From Acinetobacter guillouiae CIP 63.46 (lineage in GTDB: Bacteria; Pseudomonadota; Gammaproteobacteria; Pseudomonadales; Moraxellaceae): a stretch of 64,000 nt of DNA. The notes under the pieces were generated by a model. That model did no database searches. It was not told where the DNA came from and saw only the letters and a program-made list of their open reading frames with translations. Of this stretch, positions 61,334-64,000 are shown piece after piece (positions within the stretch are counted from its first letter, which is position 1; each line of letters starts with the position of its first letter). Where the stretch lies: contig NZ_KB849283.1 in assembly GCF_000368145.1 (NCBI RefSeq), forward strand, positions 1,700,324 to 1,764,323, in the 5' to 3' direction. Position numbers and translations under genes: made by a program.

Positions 61334-62227
61334 TTAGAAAACTAATTCAATACCTGCCCCGTATAACCACCCCTTTTCAGAATTTGTAGCTTCTTGAAAA
61401 GTTGTTAATTTCTGTCCTTTTTCATATTGATAAGCGACATCAACAAATGGTCTTATACGCTTATTAATCTCGTAACGAGTTTTTAGACCTGTCTTTAACT
61501 CAGACAAACCTGACTTTGTAGCAAAATCAGAATTATCATTAAACACAATATCTGCTGCAATATATGGCTGAGTAATTAGCTTTTGAGTGAGTAATAGATC
61601 TCGATCAAACTCAAAACTGGCTCCCCAAAAATTATTTTCACCACCATAAAGGTAAGCTTTTGTCTCAAAGAAATAAGGAGCAAGACCTAATAATCCAATA
61701 ACGCCATCAATGCGATTACTATTACGGTTATTTTTGTCCTCACTATACCTTACCCCAGCTTGTACATCCCAAAATGCTGCAACATTTCTACTGTAAAGAG
61801 CTGATACATCATATTTAGGGTCATTACTCTCCGCTTTATTCATATTAGCTTCAACAAACATTCGATTTTCATCTGTTCCAATCAATGCCTCGAAACTCGA
61901 ACCTAAGCTGCCCTTTCCATCTTTATCAACTATCCACTCATTGGAAAATTTAGTTGTTTGATAGATTTGCCCACCATGCTCGTTCAAATGTTTTTTATGA
62001 TTTTGGCTAAAAGCTAAAGTTTCAAGTTCTTTGCTGTTTGAAGACTTTTGATCAGTATTACGTTCAACATAGCCTAATCCGCCTGATTCTCTTAAAAGCA
62101 CATTCATACTTGACGTACTCTTATTTAAATTTTCAGTCGAATTATCATTCGCAAATGCCATACCTGCTAAACTAAATAAAGCAACAGATAAAATTGTTTT
62201 TGAATATAACTGTTTAGTGATGTGCAT
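61334..62227 (-). CDS. copB: Copper resistance outer-membrane protein CopB
   Basis: A 297-residue outer-membrane beta-barrel protein of the CopB family, which with CopA gives periplasmic copper tolerance. The signal peptide ends at LAGMAFANDN. The barrel core shows FSNEWIVDKDGKGSLGSSFE, DVQAGVRYSEDKNNR, LGLAPYFFETKAYLYGG and the end KGWLYGAGIELVF. The start overlaps the copA stop by 14 bp, so translation is coupled. Confidence 0.92.
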   Translation of the reverse strand: MHITKQLYSKTILSVALFSLAGMAFANDNSTENLNKSTSSMNVLLRESGGLGYVERNTDQKSSNSKELETLAFSQNHKKHLNEHGGQIYQTTKFSNEWIVDKDGKGSLGSSFEALIGTDENRMFVEANMNKAESNDPKYDVSALYSRNVAAFWDVQAGVRYSEDKNNRNSNRIDGVIGLLGLAPYFFETKAYLYGGENNFWGASFEFDRDLLLTQKLITQPYIAADIVFNDNSDFATKSGLSELKTGLKTRYEINKRIRPFVDVAYQYEKGQKLTTFQEATNSEKGWLYGAGIELVF

Positions 62228-64000
62228 GTTGATTCACTCCCTCATGGCTAGTTTGAGGTTGGGCAACGATACTTTTCGTATCATCATTGCTATCTACACT
62301 TGCCACAATGAGTTTGTTCATCATTCCAGCGGCCATGTGATATAACAAATGGCAGTGGATAGCCCATTCACCTAATTCATCAGCAGTAAGTAAAGTTGTA
62401 ACTGTTTTCCCCGGTGGCACAATGATGGTATGTTTATTCGGCATATTACTTGGATCTTGACCATTTTCAAGCTGCATAAACATACCGTGCAAGTGCATTG
62501 GGTGAGCCATCATACTGTCATTCACAAATTTCAAGCGTATACGTTCCCCGTATTTCACTTTGAATGGTTCTGTTTCATTAAACTTCTTACCATTAATTGT
62601 CCAAATATAGCGCTCCATGTTCCCACCAAGACGGATTTCCATTTCACGTTCAGGGGCACGAGTATCTGGTTGAGGCTTTAAAGATTGTAAGTCACTATAT
62701 TGAAGTGCTTTTTGACCAACAGGTGTTGAAGCATTTGCCCAGCCATATACAACATCACCATTCTTTTCTTGTGTAGGTGCATTAGATGTAGTCATTTGCA
62801 TGCCATGGTTCATACCTGACATAGATTGATCTTTTGAGCTGTCTGTCATAGACGACATATCGTGATCCATGCCTTTCATTGAAGACATATCTTGATCCAT
62901 GCCTTTCATTGAAGACATGTCATGATCCATACCTTTCATCGAAGACATGTCATGATCCATACCTTTCATCGAAGACATGTCGTGATTCATGCCCTTCATT
63001 GAAGACATATCGTGATCCATGCCCGCCATAGACGACATATCATGCCCCATCCCCATATCTTCCATAGTTAATAAAGAACGAGGACGTGACTTCGGCATTT
63101 TGATTTGATTTATTGGAGGAGTATTTTCATCATGTAATGAACCAACTGAAAAGCCACTCCTATCAATTGATTCTGCTTCAATTTGATAATTTGATTGTTT
63201 GGGTTCTACAATAACATCATACGTTTCAGCCGTTCCTATTCTGAATTCATCAACAGGAACAGGTTTCACTGGCTGCCCATCTGCACTGACTACCGTCATT
63301 TTCAAGTTAGGGATTCTGACGTCAAAGAATGACATTGCTGAGGCATTAATGAACCGAAGACGTACTTTTTCACCCGTCTTAAAATTACCAATCCAATTTT
63401 GTTCTGGAGTCTTACCATTCATCAAAAAAGTATATTTTGTCACATCAGACATATCAGTCTTGAGCATTCGCATCTGGTTCCACATCGAACGGTCTTGCCA
63501 TGTTGCTTTTAAACCATCTTTTTTAATTTTTTTAAAAACATCAAAAACAGTTTCACGACGGTTCTGATAATAGTCAGCTTCTTTCTTTAGATTATTCATG
63601 ATTTTATCACTAGTTGAATCATGAAAATCTGAGAGCAATACAACATAATCCTTATCTGTTTTCTCAGCTACAGTTAAAGGTGTCCTATTTTTTGGGTAAA
63701 TGACTAACGGACCATACAAGCCCTCTTGCTCTTGACCTTTACTATGCGAATGATACCAATAGGTACCATTTTGGCGTACCTTAAACTTATATTCATAGGT
63801 CTTACTAGGGGCAATACCATCAAACTGATTAAATCCGGGTACGCCATCCATGATGCCCGGTAAAATTAAACCATGCCAATGAATAGAAGAATCTTGTTTT
63901 TTTAGCTTGTTATGGACACGAATAATAGCATCATCACCTTCCTCAAATTCAAGAAGAGGTGCAACAAATTTCCCGTTGACCGTAATTCGTTTTAAAGGCT
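62214..64000 (-). CDS. copA: CopA periplasmic multicopper oxidase, partial (5' end beyond window)
   Basis: At least 595 codons of a multicopper oxidase that detoxifies periplasmic copper. Copper ligands are visible in order: SSIHWHGLILPG and GTYWYHSHSKGQ, then HPMHLHGMFMQL and ADELGEWAIHCHLLYHMAAG near the C-terminus. Between the cupredoxin domains is a Met/His-rich repeat (seven copies of DMSSM). The frame is open to the right edge; an internal ATG at 63851 is not the true start because the HWHG copper motif lies upstream of it. Followed by copB. Confidence 0.95.
   Translation of the reverse strand, partial: PLKRITVNGKFVAPLLEFEEGDDAIIRVHNKLKKQDSSIHWHGLILPGIMDGVPGFNQFDGIAPSKTYEYKFKVRQNGTYWYHSHSKGQEQEGLYGPLVIYPKNRTPLTVAEKTDKDYVVLLSDFHDSTSDKIMNNLKKEADYYQNRRETVFDVFKKIKKDGLKATWQDRSMWNQMRMLKTDMSDVTKYTFLMNGKTPEQNWIGNFKTGEKVRLRFINASAMSFFDVRIPNLKMTVVSADGQPVKPVPVDEFRIGTAETYDVIVEPKQSNYQIEAESIDRSGFSVGSLHDENTPPINQIKMPKSRPRSLLTMEDMGMGHDMSSMAGMDHDMSSMKGMNHDMSSMKGMDHDMSSMKGMDHDMSSMKGMDQDMSSMKGMDHDMSSMTDSSKDQSMSGMNHGMQMTTSNAPTQEKNGDVVYGWANASTPVGQKALQYSDLQSLKPQPDTRAPEREMEIRLGGNMERYIWTINGKKFNETEPFKVKYGERIRLKFVNDSMMAHPMHLHGMFMQLENGQDPSNMPNKHTIIVPPGKTVTTLLTADELGEWAIHCHLLYHMAAGMMNKLIVASVDSNDDTKSIVAQPQTSHEGVNQHAHH
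62847..63041 (-). repeat. 30-bp tandem repeat encoding DMSSM-KGMDH units in copA
   Basis: Seven occurrences of the DMSSM codon block occur at exact 30-bp spacing, giving HDMSSMKGMD-like decapeptides rich in Met, His and Asp. Such CopA repeats are thought to bind several copper ions. Exact spacing means copy number can change by slippage or recombination. Confidence 0.9.

Noticed and set aside
62847-63041. CRISPR-like array from regularly spaced repeats
   Set aside because: Repeats are contiguous 30-bp coding units in copA without unique spacers.
63851-63999. copA starting at the internal ATG at 63851
   Set aside because: The frame stays open upstream to the window edge and encodes the HWHG copper-ligand motif, so the real start is outside the window.

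Overview
The window looks like a chromosomal accessory region of an Acinetobacter species. It is AT-rich, with a complete csuA/BABCDE archaic chaperone-usher pilus operon, Acinetobacter-style TonB receptors, and a copA/copB/cus/feo metal cluster. No rRNA, complete tRNA, CRISPR array or intact insertion sequence was seen. The species cannot be fixed from sequence alone.

Layout. 1-4.2 kb: a type 1-like fimbrial operon on the minus strand (pilin, hairpin, chaperone, usher, tip adhesin cut by the window edge). 4.9-6.8 kb: an orphan truncated HicB, a small unknown gene, and a serine-recombinase-like protein that has lost its catalytic residues. 7.2-13.3 kb: the csu operon. 13.7-15.4 kb: a small unknown gene, then an AT-rich desert with two decayed gene remnants. 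15.4-19.2 kb: an AraC regulator, a GNAT acetyltransferase, and a NemR-like TetR/oxidoreductase/DUF1304 operon with a visible operator. 19.4-24.7 kb: a class II microcin-type operon, followed upstream by a Fur-boxed TonB siderophore receptor. 28-36.4 kb: ordinary transport and redox genes (MarC, ProP, DoxX, AAHS-type MFS, LysR with a divergent oxidoreductase) and an integrase remnant.

36.4-46 kb: iron-uptake genes (FecIR with an STN-type TonB receptor, then a Fur-boxed surface lipoprotein with its own TonB receptor). They lie between two near-identical ~65 bp repeats, each a terminator plus a segment like the 3' end of tRNA-Ser; integrase debris lies beyond each. 46.5-50.3 kb: a compact CBASS-type defence pair (CD-NTase with AGS-C sensor, plus SLATT membrane effector), an extra xseAB exonuclease VII pair and a NinX-like phage gene. 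50.5-64 kb: a metal-resistance island (CusF, CusABC, feoAB, a CDF exporter with divergent MerR regulator, copB and partial copA).

The most promising new system is the microcin operon. A double-glycine precursor of 108 residues is encoded next to a JmjC/ribosomal-oxygenase-like enzyme, a HlyD-type adaptor and a C39-peptidase ABC exporter. At the operon's 5' end a 20-codon ORF encodes only a double-glycine leader ending exactly at Gly-Gly, and it is in frame, across one UGA, with a small membrane protein. This suggests an oxygenase-modified microcin with an unusual leader-only peptide. The modification and the role of the leader are inferences.
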